Assembly (NCBI RefSeq): GCF_033473495.1
Contig: NC_088936.1
Location: forward strand, 4,712,001-4,776,000
DNA: 64,000 nucleotides
Direction: 5' to 3'
Source: Cercospora beticola
Taxonomy: Eukaryota > Ascomycota > Dothideomycetes > Mycosphaerellales > Mycosphaerellaceae
The number at the start of each line of letters is the position of its first letter. Positions within the stretch are counted from its first letter, which is position 1. Shown here piece by piece: positions 33,696-44,500 of this stretch. The notes below the pieces were generated by a model that saw only the letters and a program-made list of their open reading frames with translations, did not search any database and was not told the DNA's origin. The position numbers were made by a program, and so were the translations under genes.

Positions 33696-33734
33696 TTATA
33701 CCCCCTCGTTATACCCCCTCGTTATACCCCCTCC
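33696..33734. repeat. Three tandem copies of a 13-bp unit
   Basis: The unit ttataccccctcg occurs three times in a row, with only the last base of copy three changed. It lies just 3' of the second bHLH gene. Confidence 0.85.
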
Positions 33735-34726
33735 AGGCTTTCATTTTCGGTTTTCATGTACATAGCATTGAGAGCGTTCAAGTTTGTCAGCCATAGCATT
33801 CGTTGTACATACAATATCCATCCAACGCTGAAAGTTCAAGCACACAAGAAGCTGGAGCCTAGATCCTCTCAGCTTCTCAGCCCTATACCCTTCATGGTTC
33901 GCCCAGTATGTTGGGTGCGAACTGCGAGTTCACGACATGTCGTCGGGCAAATTTCCCCTCGTGGCGAAATCGCCGGAGAGCTTGCTCTCGTGCTCTCCAC
34001 GTTGTCAGCTTCACGCACACTGGCCAATCACGAGCCATGAACACTGACGTGCACTCACCACCGGAGAATTCAAGAGAGCATGTCAGACTCAACGTTCACA
34101 TAGTGCAGTTGCATACATGCATAATCTCAGACATTGTTGCGTCTATCTCACGAACACCCCTCTTCTTCAGCACCATCCTACAGTACTTACCCCTTGCTAT
34201 CTTCTGGAAAAATTAAAGCTGGGATAGGCCTTGAACGTAAAATTGCTGGGATACAGGATGTTCGCTCCTGGTCCACCGGCGACCAAGTTTAGTCAGGAAC
34301 GCACTGGTTCGTTCTGTACACGTTCGAACCACGTGCGACGAATCCGACAGAAAGTGCTAGCGGCTCTGGGTTTCCCATGAACTTGTCCACGATATCAAAT
34401 TTAAAAGTTATCAATGGCGTTCCCCTTTTCGGCATTCCCGATGTTTCGAAGATAGAAATGGATAGGTACCAAGTTCGTATTGGGTATGCTCGCTATAAGT
34501 TTAGGCACGCGTTGGCAACTCCCACTCCCAACGCGGGCGTGACGAGCGAGCAATCTCGGTACGGTTGTCCGAAGATTTCCGGTGCTTGTCTTACCATTTG
34601 GGCCATGAAGATGTCATGGCAGCGTCTTTTGTTAGAAGCAGCATCATAATCAGCATCATCATCAGAATGCGCGACTCGGAAGGTCCGAGTTGTCATCCTT
34701 CGAGCCTGCTCGCTTGCTGTCGATGA

Positions 34727-34751
34727 ACGATGTCCCTTGCAGGGACATCGT
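34727..34751. repeat. Inverted repeat, 10-bp arms with 5-nt loop
   Basis: Arms acgatgtccc and gggacatcgt pair perfectly around ttgca. It could be a stem-loop or a palindromic binding site; chance is possible. Confidence 0.5.
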
Positions 34752-36108
34752 ACACTGAAACTGATGATCACGCAACGCAGGATCGAGATGTGCGGCTGCT
34801 CCAGGGAGCTCTTTGCCAAGGCATTCTGCTTCGTGAGATCGAGGCACTGCTCTGGGCAAACTGCAGTGGCATACACAGCACCTTATCTAGACCTCGGTAT
34901 CCGACGGTTCAAGAGCTCCAGAAGCTGTATCGCTTGACACTAGTTGTTTGGTTAGGCGCCAAGGTGCTTGTCGTCAAGACATGCTATCTCGCATACAGCT
35001 TCTCAATCCAGCACGATTCTAACAGAATGCTATCTCGGCATCAAGTCGCGTGGCATATACCATTGCGTTGGTACAAAACTCGTGGTACGCTACGCCAGGC
35101 AAGCCATGGTAAAGCAGAGGTCTCTTAACGTTCCTTGCGTCTGTGACCAGGCACCGCCCTGCTGATCTGTCGAGTGCCAAGGAGAAACAGAAAGTGCCCT
35201 GGATGTGGAGCCGCTGGGGTGGTGCAATGTGGAGAGGTTTGCACCTTTCTCCTCACTGCGTCTCGCACCGTTCCTCCAGGTTGAAACTGCCGATAGACGA
35301 GGTCTAGAAAAGCTTGGATTGGTTCAACGGGTTCAGCGGGCTCTGATATGTCCGAAGATGAATCGATACCAAGCTACCAAGCGTGTTGGTTATGGATAGG
35401 GTTTCTGCAATTGTATGATATCATTCACGTGGCAGTATGCGCCAGCACGAGAAATGAGGTCAAGACAATTTCCTGTGCATGGTGCAAAAATTTTCTGGAA
35501 GCGTCGAAGCAGATGGTATTTCCTTCCCTCGCCTCGCGTGCGATCCGAGGTGCCTTCCTGTCAATGCTCCTCATTAGTCAAAACAACAGTATGGAGTCCG
35601 ACCATAGTTCGTGTGAGGGGAAATGAGACAAAACGCATTGTTGTTAGGTCATATCGTGGAGCAAAGTATGACGACCAAGCACCGCCAGAGAAGCCGAAGA
35701 CTAGCGTCGCCATGCCCTGTGACCAATCAGACCAGGGGACACCTTTTGCACCGTGATGGCGAAATCGTTGACTTCACGTTGCAGATGTCATATTCAGTCA
35801 GATTGATTGCATTCAGAGTATACCAGAAGAGTATTTCGTATCGCCATTCGGGGAAAAATGCCCTTCCCAATCTCAACTCCATAACGCCACCGACCCGATT
35901 CAACACCTGGCCCTTGAGCCTCAGTCTTCAGGCCTTATGCAGTCATAACACATCGCTCATGTCTGATCAAGCTCCATCTATGCACGTCGAGTGGTGAAGT
36001 CGGTCTCCAATTCTGAAGCAGCACTGGCCTCTTTTCCGGCACAATTGCACGAATCTGAGGACATGTTAACAACACTGTTCATGACGTCGTTGCAGGACGA
36101 CAGGCTGA

Positions 36109-36425
36109 CTAACCCTTAGCTCTCTTTCCGCAAGCGCAAGCAGCGCCAGTGACTGAGGCATTTTCTGTGGAAGAACGGGAGCATGTGCACTCGCCAGCTG
36201 GACGTTGATCTTCCATACAGGTCAGCAGACGCTACGCCCTGGAGAAGTGGCCAACTTACTGCAAGAGCATCGGGCACCGTCGAGCTTGTTCTCGGTCTGA
36301 GCCTTCTCACAGGTGCAGTGCAGAGCAGGCTGCTTGCCGCATGAGCACTTGGCTTCTTTGGCACAGACGCAGACTCCGTCACGACCGCAGCAAGTTGCTG
36401 GAACGGCGGCAGTTGGTGCAGACAT
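36109..36425 (-). CDS. Small cysteine-rich metallothionein-like protein
   Basis: Two exons, 36260-36425 and 36109-36209, with a 50-bp intron (gtaagt to ggaag, ctgac branch) give about 88 residues. The product has many Cys pairs: CCGRDGVCVCAKEAKCSCG, HCTCEK, RCSC, ECTCSR and ACACGK. Fungal relatives with CCGRDGVCVCA starts are annotated only as a domain of unknown function (I recall DUF7871, from memory). The dense Cys-x-Cys motifs make metal binding likely, but this is inference. It is clearly not secreted because no signal peptide is present. Confidence 0.8.
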
Positions 36426-37289
36426 ATTGATTGGAGTTGGAAGTGTTTGAGGAATTGGCCGGAAAGTGGTTGCGGATGATCGATGTTATGCGGGAATGAG
36501 ATTTGTTGGATGAAAACGGAGGAAGTTTCGAAGACTGGGAATTGAGTCCTTTATGCTTTGGCAAACATCTGATACGATGCTATCAGATTCACTTTCGAGG
36601 CACAAATGACGCTAATGCTGACATTCGCTGCACGCTGATTGGTCGTAAAGACACCGAGCTTTCCTTTCTAGCCTGGAAATCTCCAGACTTCTATCGCCAC
36701 GCGAATTTGCCTCGCTTTATTATTGTCAGCATATGTCGGAGTTCTCTCATTGGCTGCACTGGATCCATCTGAGAAATCACAAATGGTCACGGCCTTGTGC
36801 TTCTCCTCATTGGCTGCAAACTTCGTTCTTGGCTCCGTCCCGTCAACCTCACTTGTTCATAATGTTCAGCATCAGCTTACCTTCAGCTGGAGAATCTGCA
36901 ACGCTTCACTGTTTGTAGGCTTTACCTTTCGACAAGGCCTTCTCAGCTCAGTGTACAACACATGGGGGCACGTCAATTCTATATTCGAAGGAAAACGTGA
37001 AACATAATTCACGGGAGACAAAATGGAGAACAAGATCTCGGATTTGAAGAGCATGTGTTCTGCGAAGGCCGGAACATACGCTGTATCAACCGTTTCCCAA
37101 TGATCCAGCTGCTATCTCAAAGAACTGACACCTTGCTCGTCGGCGCGCTCAAATGAGTGTCTGGAAGCGTTTTCTCTCGTCATGTAGAGAAAAGGCGTGC
37201 AGTCTAAGATAGCGTCTGTGGAGTGTGGCGAATCAATATCCGCTGTCGCAACAATTATTCCTCCATGAATGATCTCCGTGTCTCTCTGA
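36426..37289. other. Intergenic region (0.86 kb)
   Basis: This holds the promoter of the Cys-rich gene and the 3' flank of the next minus-strand gene. No gene is supported. Confidence 0.4.
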
Positions 37290-37904
37290 CTAGAAACAAA
37301 ATTTCGTCATCTCCACTTCCTCCGACCACTTGAAATCCTCGTTGCCAGTGACGTCGATGTACCCAATACAACACTTCATGTCCACTTCGAACTCACGGTT
37401 GTCGTCCGGTCTTGTGCCTTCTCTCGCCCAGACTCTCTTCCCTATTGCGCCAGTCTTCGGAGCAGAATGGCATTTTGCGAAGAGTTTCAATCTCCGCGTC
37501 ACCACTTCGCCAGCTGTAAGCCCGGAGGCCTCTGTTGCCTTCTTGAACTGCGTCGTAAATCCCTCACTCACAGCTAGAACTCCTACGTGCTTGATTGCTT
37601 TTCGGTGCCAATCTGTCAGGCGGTCCGGTATCCACATGCGCAGCTCTCGTCCTGACATGATAAACTTAGTGGTGGCGAAGAATTGTGGAGCGTATCTGGA
37701 TCGAGCCTCGTGGTTGAGCTTGAATGCTAGTGGCTGAACAAAATCACTGAGGCGCAGTTTCGCCGGATGGTCAAATTCTAGCAACTTCTCGAGGATCATG
37801 TCGCTGAGCTCGTTTGGAAGTGCGGCAATGCGTGACTGCAGACTGGCGAATTGCTTCTCTGTAAGCATCTTTGCTTGAGCTTGGCGAGTGTCATTGCTCT
37901 CCAT
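37290..37904 (-). CDS. Unknown protein, divergent paralog A
   Basis: A 204-residue product in one exon. No catalytic domain is recognised. The early segment ALPNELSDMILEKLLEF resembles the first helix of an F-box or related fungal fold, followed by VQPLAFKLNHEARSRYAPQF, FFATTKF and WHRKAIKHVGVL. It is paralogous to the gene at 38274-38831, which lies head to head with it. Shared positions include ELxDMIL, LLE, PLA, AP-x-x-FA, R-x-W, and WH-x-x-x-I-x-x-VG. Such families are expanded in many Dothideomycetes (inference). Confidence 0.6.
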   Translation of the reverse strand: MESNDTRQAQAKMLTEKQFASLQSRIAALPNELSDMILEKLLEFDHPAKLRLSDFVQPLAFKLNHEARSRYAPQFFATTKFIMSGRELRMWIPDRLTDWHRKAIKHVGVLAVSEGFTTQFKKATEASGLTAGEVVTRRLKLFAKCHSAPKTGAIGKRVWAREGTRPDDNREFEVDMKCCIGYIDVTGNEDFKWSEEVEMTKFCF

Positions 37905-38273
37905 GCTTGTGTATCGAGGTGGTTTGACAACAGCGTGTTCTTCAACAAACAGAAGCAGTACTTCTTTTGTTGTTGTAATGTTTGCGTGTTGAGTTCAGTC
38001 CCTTGGTTGTAAGATTGAATGGAACCAGAGTGAGCGAGGATGAGTCAAGGGCAAACGGCTTGGGGAAGGGTACACGACGCTGTTTGTCAAAGACCGTTTG
38101 TCGCGGAGGAAGAGACCATTCACTCTCCAGGACCATTCACTTCGGATCTCCTGTTCACATAATAGCGGGCCATTTCAACCACCAACAGCGTAGACTTCAA
38201 GTCAATTAACTTGTCTCACGCCATCGAACATCGCAATTCACGGGCACACCCGTAACAATTGCGACATCACATC
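37905..38273. promoter_or_regulatory. Shared divergent promoter of two paralogs
   Basis: The 369-bp gap separates the start codons of two paralogous genes on opposite strands, so it must hold both promoters. No specific element was recognised. Confidence 0.5.
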
Positions 38274-38831
38274 ATGCTCAACAAGGTAGAGTTCGAAGAG
38301 CTCCAAGAACGTATCGGCGGAGTTGCACAAGAGCTTCAGGATATGATTCTTGACCATCTTCTTGAAGTCGAGAACGAGCAAGTGATTCAAATCGAAAAGT
38401 GGGCGCCGCCTTTAGCTCTCCATATCAGCAGTAAAGTTCGCCGAAAAGTCGCGCCGAAGTATTTCGCGAGTTCTCTCTTTGTGGTGGACATAGAGAAGTT
38501 CCGCCCGTGGACTTACCAGCTCGCCGAGTGGCATGTGGAAAACATCAGACAAGTCGGACTGGACGACAGGTCCAACTTCCCGCACGAAAAATGGCATTGT
38601 CAGGACCTGGACCGTTGTCACATGATAAACTCATGGATTTTGGCCGATTACATCAGGTCATTGCGAGGGATGCTGTTAAAGCTAGGGAGAAATGTGATAC
38701 GTGCCGCTGATGTGCAAATGAAGCTGAGGTATCGTGGCTTTGATGAGAATCAGCACTGGTCGCAGCCGCAACATATGGACATGCTGCCTGAGACCAGAGA
38801 AGTTTGTGAGTTGTCTCGTGTCTACTCGTAG
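38274..38831 (+). CDS. Unknown protein, divergent paralog B
   Basis: A 185-residue product in one exon, start chosen at the ATG of MLNKVEFEELQERI. The region VAQELQDMILDHLLEVE followed by WAPPLALHISSKVRRKVAP, KYFASSLFVV and LAEWHVENIRQVGL aligns with paralog A across about 90 residues. The tails differ completely. No enzyme motif, signal peptide or membrane helix is visible. Function unknown; an F-box-like adaptor role is only a possibility. Confidence 0.6.
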   Translation: MLNKVEFEELQERIGGVAQELQDMILDHLLEVENEQVIQIEKWAPPLALHISSKVRRKVAPKYFASSLFVVDIEKFRPWTYQLAEWHVENIRQVGLDDRSNFPHEKWHCQDLDRCHMINSWILADYIRSLRGMLLKLGRNVIRAADVQMKLRYRGFDENQHWSQPQHMDMLPETREVCELSRVYS

Positions 38832-39358
38832 AACGCAAGCTGACACTTAAGCAGTGAACGGATTGTTACGGCGATGAGGCATTGGCAGGCGAACTGTCAG
38901 CAGCGCAAGCGGGCACTCTTCAATCGCAGAGACGCACTGTGCTCGGCTAAATTGAAGCCATTGATATCAGTGCAGCGCACACATGCGTATGACGAGAGAC
39001 TGATTGCATGGGCGCCGATGAGATGTGAGCTTGGAGGACAACGGCGCAAGATCCTGCTGTGCAGAGAGCTGAAATGTGGTGGTATGCAGTTGTGGGCTTA
39101 GTGCAGTAGTGATTGAGTCGCCTTGCAAAAGCGGATGTTTGACGAGCTTTGCAATGGTCCAGGAAAGTGAAACGAGGTGCTTTCCACGTGTCTGACACGC
39201 AAGATTCACTTGCCTGGCAACCCGAAAGCGAGGTGCCCCACTTAGTAAACAATAAACCCTGTTCCACTCGCGAAGATCCCAGCTTCAATCTTCCTATCGA
39301 CCGGCATTACATCGACTTGCGCTCTACACTCCGGCGACACACCAGCAACGCCGTCAAA
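38832..39358. other. Intergenic region
   Basis: About 0.53 kb between two plus-strand genes. No additional gene recognised; it includes the promoter of the nuclear-envelope protein gene. Confidence 0.4.
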
Positions 39359-40834
39359 ATGTCGCGTGGCAACGAGTCGGGAATGGACTTCGAGTACCAG
39401 AACAAGACTGGTCCTCTTGATGCGCGCTCGCCCTTTGCACAGCTCAGTCAGAACACACAGCGCTTCGGCGCCAGCACACCCAGCAAGCAACGTACGTCGC
39501 TTTCAACGATGCAGTCCTGTAGCGATGCTGATGATGGCACAGGAGGGCAAAGCGCCTTCAGTTCGCCCTTCAAGAACGCTACGAACCTCCAACCCTCGCC
39601 CACACGGAAAGCGCTACCGCCCACGCCCGTATCAGCCTTCAACGCTCTCTACAACACGCCGCGATCGAAAACCATCGATTTTGACGATTCGAGCGCTGGA
39701 GAAACGCCCAAATCACCTGAACGAAGCGACAACGACGCAACGCCAGATCACAGCAGGCTGGGTCTGCGCGGAGCACTGAACAACCACGAAGCTTCGACAC
39801 TACCAACCATGCCTGGCGCAGAGCGGGCCAGTCCCACAAAAGAGAAGACGCGACCTGACACGCTACGAAGAGACAGCTGGTTAGGTGCATCATGGGGCAA
39901 ATTCAAGAGCAAGCTGAACAGTCCCGGACGAGGAGAAATCCACCGCCCAGAGCACTCTGGCGCAATCGAGAAGCGAGTCAAGAAACGTCGCGAGCGCGAA
40001 CTGCAACGCCAGGTCTCCAAACGAAGAAGACATAGTATATCTGATTCCGGCGAAGACAGCGAAGTCGTTTCAAAAGGCTCAAGGAAAACCTCTTCCAAAC
40101 ACAAGAAGGACAATAGCACAAATCAGGATCGCCCGCACTGGCTCTCCCGCACCTTCACCTTCATCGCCCAACACCCCACAGTACCACACATCCTCTCCTT
40201 CTACGCCCAACTCATGTTCAACATCTTCCTCCTCGCCGGCTGCCTCTACCTAATCTACTGCTTCTGGTCCGCAGTGCAAGGCGACGTGGACAAAAAATCC
40301 CACGAAGCCATGGCAGACATCATGGCCGAAATGGCCGACTGCGCACGACAATACACAACCAACAACTGCGATCCTTCCGTTCGCGTCCCCGCACTGAATA
40401 CAGTCTGCGAAACCTGGCACAAATGCATGAACCGCGACGCATCCAAAGTCGGCCGCGCAAAAGTCTCCGCCCACACATTCGCGGAAATTTTCAATTCTTT
40501 CGTCGAACCGATCAGCTGGAAAGCAATGGCATTTACATTTCTGTTAGTCTTTGGATGTTTTGCAAGCGGGAATTTGGCTTTTGGGTTCTTTCGGGATAAG
40601 GCAGGGAATCAACATCAACAATATTACCAACAGCCTCCGCCTCCTACGCCACAGAGGACGTTCTCAGGGCAGAATGGACAGCAGCAGTGGTATGGTGGTG
40701 GGACACCTTGGCAAAACTTTGAAGCGTTGGAGCCTGGGCCGAGTGGATATCCTGGGCAGGCTCAGATGTTGATTGAAAATGGGGAGCATAGGAGTCCGCA
40801 GAAGAGTCCTGTGAGGAGGTTGGTATATAATTGA
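39359..40834 (+). CDS. Brr6/Brl1-family nuclear envelope protein
   Basis: Brl1 and Brr6 are nuclear-envelope proteins with two membrane helices and a lumenal disulfide domain, needed for nuclear pore assembly. The product is 491 residues if the 39492-39542 segment is coding. The N-terminal 260 residues are disordered and Ser/Pro rich, with a basic KKRRERELQRQVSKRRRH. The C-terminal domain has helix one (FNIFLLAGCLYLIYCFW), the lumenal loop with four cysteines (ADCARQYTTNNCDPSV, VCETWHKCMN) and helix two (AFTFLLVFGCFASGNLAFGF). A gtacgt donor at 39492 and a gcacag acceptor at 39542 frame a 51-bp segment that may be an in-frame intron. Confidence 0.88.
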   Translation: MSRGNESGMDFEYQNKTGPLDARSPFAQLSQNTQRFGASTPSKQRTSLSTMQSCSDADDGTGGQSAFSSPFKNATNLQPSPTRKALPPTPVSAFNALYNTPRSKTIDFDDSSAGETPKSPERSDNDATPDHSRLGLRGALNNHEASTLPTMPGAERASPTKEKTRPDTLRRDSWLGASWGKFKSKLNSPGRGEIHRPEHSGAIEKRVKKRRERELQRQVSKRRRHSISDSGEDSEVVSKGSRKTSSKHKKDNSTNQDRPHWLSRTFTFIAQHPTVPHILSFYAQLMFNIFLLAGCLYLIYCFWSAVQGDVDKKSHEAMADIMAEMADCARQYTTNNCDPSVRVPALNTVCETWHKCMNRDASKVGRAKVSAHTFAEIFNSFVEPISWKAMAFTFLLVFGCFASGNLAFGFFRDKAGNQHQQYYQQPPPPTPQRTFSGQNGQQQWYGGGTPWQNFEALEPGPSGYPGQAQMLIENGEHRSPQKSPVRRLVYN

Positions 40835-41542
40835 TGATGGGATGGCTTTTGATCGGCCTGGCGCTGGACTAAGGGGATGGGAAATTCATTTGCGAGGGCC
40901 ACTTCTCTTGACATGGAAAGGGAAGGAAAGTACTAGCTTTGCACACAATGCTGATCAAAAGGAAGGCTTCGGAAATGGTTCGCGCCGGTGATTTGGGCGT
41001 GACGAATGTATTTGAATAGTGAGCTTTTACATTTTCATCGAATCATGGTGAGAATCCGGCATCACCATTGAACTTGATACTATTCCTCCCCTAAGCTGAG
41101 CTGGAATGGCAAGAAGCCACGTGCTCGTGCCTTCTATGCTTTCCAATTTAGTCCCATTCATGAAAGTGTCTTGACATGTGTATTCTTTGACCAGTATCAG
41201 GAAGCGCTTTCTGGCATTCTATGGTATCACGAAGCAGGCACGATCATCAAAATGGGAAGGACCCGAAGAAAAGCAATCATGAAGAAAATCTAGCACCCTG
41301 CGTTGATTTATCTACTTACTGCAACATCGTAGCGTAAGCGTTCCATTCATCCATCTTGCTTGCTCCAGACTCCTGTCAAATTCAAGAGTCCTGAAGCCCA
41401 TGACTACTCTATACTCGCTTTGTACACGATACATTTCATAAAACGTTGCGCCCGACGACTGACTGGTATCCCGCTCGTTAATTACTCTTTACACACACCT
41501 CTGCACGCACACATATGCTCATTCTTTCCCGTCGTCATGCAG
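40835..41542. other. Intergenic region between convergent genes
   Basis: About 0.7 kb of 3' flanking DNA for the nuclear-envelope gene and FAS2. No gene seen. Confidence 0.45.
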
Positions 41543-44500
41543 TTAAAATGCTGAGATCGCAACAGCGATGACCTGCACGTCGCTGTGGCTGATCGATACA
41601 GTCGTCGACTTGATGCCAGCCTTGTCTGCGGCGGCCTTTGCGTCTCCGTGAAGCTGTTGAGATTGTCAGTTTTGTGTTTGGGGCAGTCAAGAGACAGGTT
41701 GGGAGAAACTCACTCTCACGGCAGGCGCGCCATTCTCGTCATTCGCAATCTCAATGTCCTTCATGGCAGCACCACCGCCTTGGCTAGGAACCTTCAAGCT
41801 CTTGAAGACAGCCTCCTTCGCACTCCACTTGCCAACGAAGCTGGCCTGTGGGCTGGCTGCCTTGCGGCAGTAAGCAATCTCCTCGGAAGTGAAGTTTCGC
41901 TCGATAAAGGTATCATTGCTGATGTCAATGGCATCGATTTGCTCGATGTCGACACCTGGGTTCGAGTTCTGTGAAGCATTGACCTTCATCAAGGTCTCAA
42001 CCATCTGCGTGGTGCTCTTGTCCTGGATCTTCTTCGGCGCCGTCTTGGGGTAAATGAGCTCGTTCGTCTTCTTATCGACTGAAACGCGGACAGTTGGGTC
42101 GAGGAAGACCTTGCTCTGCTGAGCATCCTCGTAAGGTGACTTGCTCTTGGCACGGAACATGGTGTTGTTGATGAGACCATCATGGTAGTACCTGTACGCT
42201 TTCTTCTGTCGTGCCTCAACCTTCTGCTTGTAGGTCTGGAACTGCGCTTGGTCAAGCGTGGCAAAGAGATACTTGGGGTGGATACCAATAGCCTGAGCAC
42301 CCTTCTGGCCGAAACCGAAGGAGGTGACGGAGAAAGCCTTGATGCCATCGGTCTGAATGCTCTGGCTGGGGTAGACGATGTAATCGAACTTCTCCATGAC
42401 CTTGTCGACATTGTCTGCATTCCTGTTGCCTGGCACAAGACCAGAATTGAGGACTTGCAGACAGCCGTTGAACATCCAAGCACCAGCGGCACCCTTGGGG
42501 TGACCAGTGAGGTACTTCTGGAAGATACCCAACAATGCGTTGCCCTTTTGTCGGCCAAGGTGCTTCATCTGTTGGCAGATCACATCGGACTCGTTCTTGT
42601 CGTTGGCTACAGTAGAGGTACCGTGGAAAGATGCGACGTCGAGATCGTCGATCGTCAGGCCCCAAGTGGCAAGGGCACCACGAAGTGGCGCGATGCGAGG
42701 ATCTTGCTTCCAGAAGTTGTTGCCCAAGCTTGAAAGCGCGTCCTTCTCTTGGCGGCGAGCCTCACGCTCGATGTGAAGAGCGCGGTCCTCCATGTACTCA
42801 GTCTCGTTGAACTCAGCGCCTTGCTGCTTCATGGCGTTGACCTCTTCCTCGAGGTACAGAAGCTCAGACTCTTGCCAATTCTTGATCTGTTTCTTGCGGA
42901 GGTCGAGTTGCCTCTTGCGGTACTTGATGTCAAGCAGAGGCGATGGGAACTTGCCAGCTTGCTCACGAGCGCCAGTCAAGACACCCTGACCAGGTGCTGG
43001 AACAGAGCGACCAATTTTGTCAGTGGCAGTGGCTGTGTAACCAAGAATACCGTAGATCGGTACTCCCATGTCAAGAGCGAGCTTGGCGTCCATGATCACC
43101 TGCATACCGCAACCCTGCGACTCCATAAAGCCGTTACGTGTGGTGGTCGTTGGTCGCGACATTTCCTTTGGTGTACGTCCATGAGCGAACTCGTCGCGGG
43201 CGTTGCTGGTGGCGCCCATGTTGGCGAACTCATACGAGCCTTCCTCTTGGAAGTCATCGAAACCACCAACGAAGCACATGCGAGCCTTGCCCTCAACGAT
43301 ACAGTCGTAACCGATATCGATAGATTCCACAGCAGTTGCGCAAGCTCCGACAGGTGTTCTGATGGGACCAGTAGAGGACATGAGCAACATGTTAATCCAA
43401 GCACTCATTGTGTTGATGAAGGACTCCTGGAGGATATCCTTCTGTAGAGGCTTGTCGAGGAAGCGGTCCTTGTACATTCCACGCAAGGCGGTAGTACCAC
43501 CAATACCGGAACCGATGCAGTTACCGACCTCGGAAATGTGCACATACTTGTAGAACTCGTATGGATCGGTGATACCCGAGGACAGCAGAGCCTCAGCAGT
43601 AGAAACCAGCACGTAGAGGGTGACTGGGTCGACTTGGGAGATGATGTCGTCTGGCACACCATACTTCTTTGCATCCCATCCAGTTGGCACTTGACCGGCA
43701 ACAAGACGATCGAAGCGAAGGGCCTTTGGAATGAGCAGTGTGGCGCCCTTCTTGAGACGGACCTGATATTCGCCAGATTCGAGCTCAAAGACCTCCACCT
43801 TCTCGCCGTGCTCGCGCTTGAACTCTTCCGCAGTCTCCTTGGACGACTCGAATGGATCGAGGTCCTCCTCGATCTGGATCTCTTGCATAAGCTGCTTCTT
43901 GTTGGGGTCGTAGCCATTGAAGAGCTCGGGCTCAATCAGACGAATACCAGAGTGGTCGAGAATATGCTTCTCGTACTTGGCCTTGACGTCCTTGTCGTCG
44001 ACAGGCTCGCCAGACTTGGCATCAACCCAACCAGAGTAGCTCTTGCCCTTAAGGTTGCCGTTGAAGTTCTTGATCAAGCCCATGATCCAGGCCATCTCAA
44101 CACAGCCCTCAAGAGAGAACTGGCCGTATGCCTCCATCTCCCATCGGGTGCGAGCGTTACCCCAAGGTCCGACTTCTGCGAAACCAGTGACAACAACGAC
44201 CTTCTCAAGATCGACCATACCCTTGAGGTTGGCGTTGAGAGGCTCGACTTCCTTCCAGTCTGGAAGCTTGGGGAAGTCAAACTTGAGGTTGGCACGCTTC
44301 TCAACCTTGACAGTCTTGTAAAGAGCCTCGCTGTCCTCGCCGTTGACAATCTTGTTCTCCACGGCAGTCTCACGAGTGACAGCCTTGCGGATCTCAGCAG
44401 TCTCAGTGATATCCTTGCGCAGGCGCGTCATCAGATCCTTAAGGTTTGGCAAGAATTGCAGACCACCGTTCAGGTCAGCAAACACAGGCTCGTTCTGGCA

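Larger units (their letters stand above)
33562..36108. other. Gene-poor region (2.5 kb)
   Basis: No gene is supported. Contents seen are a 13-bp tandem repeat at 33696-33734 and a 10-bp-arm hairpin at 34727-34751. Frames such as 35415-35756 and 35623-35997 lack motifs and overlap in different frames. Confidence 0.4.
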
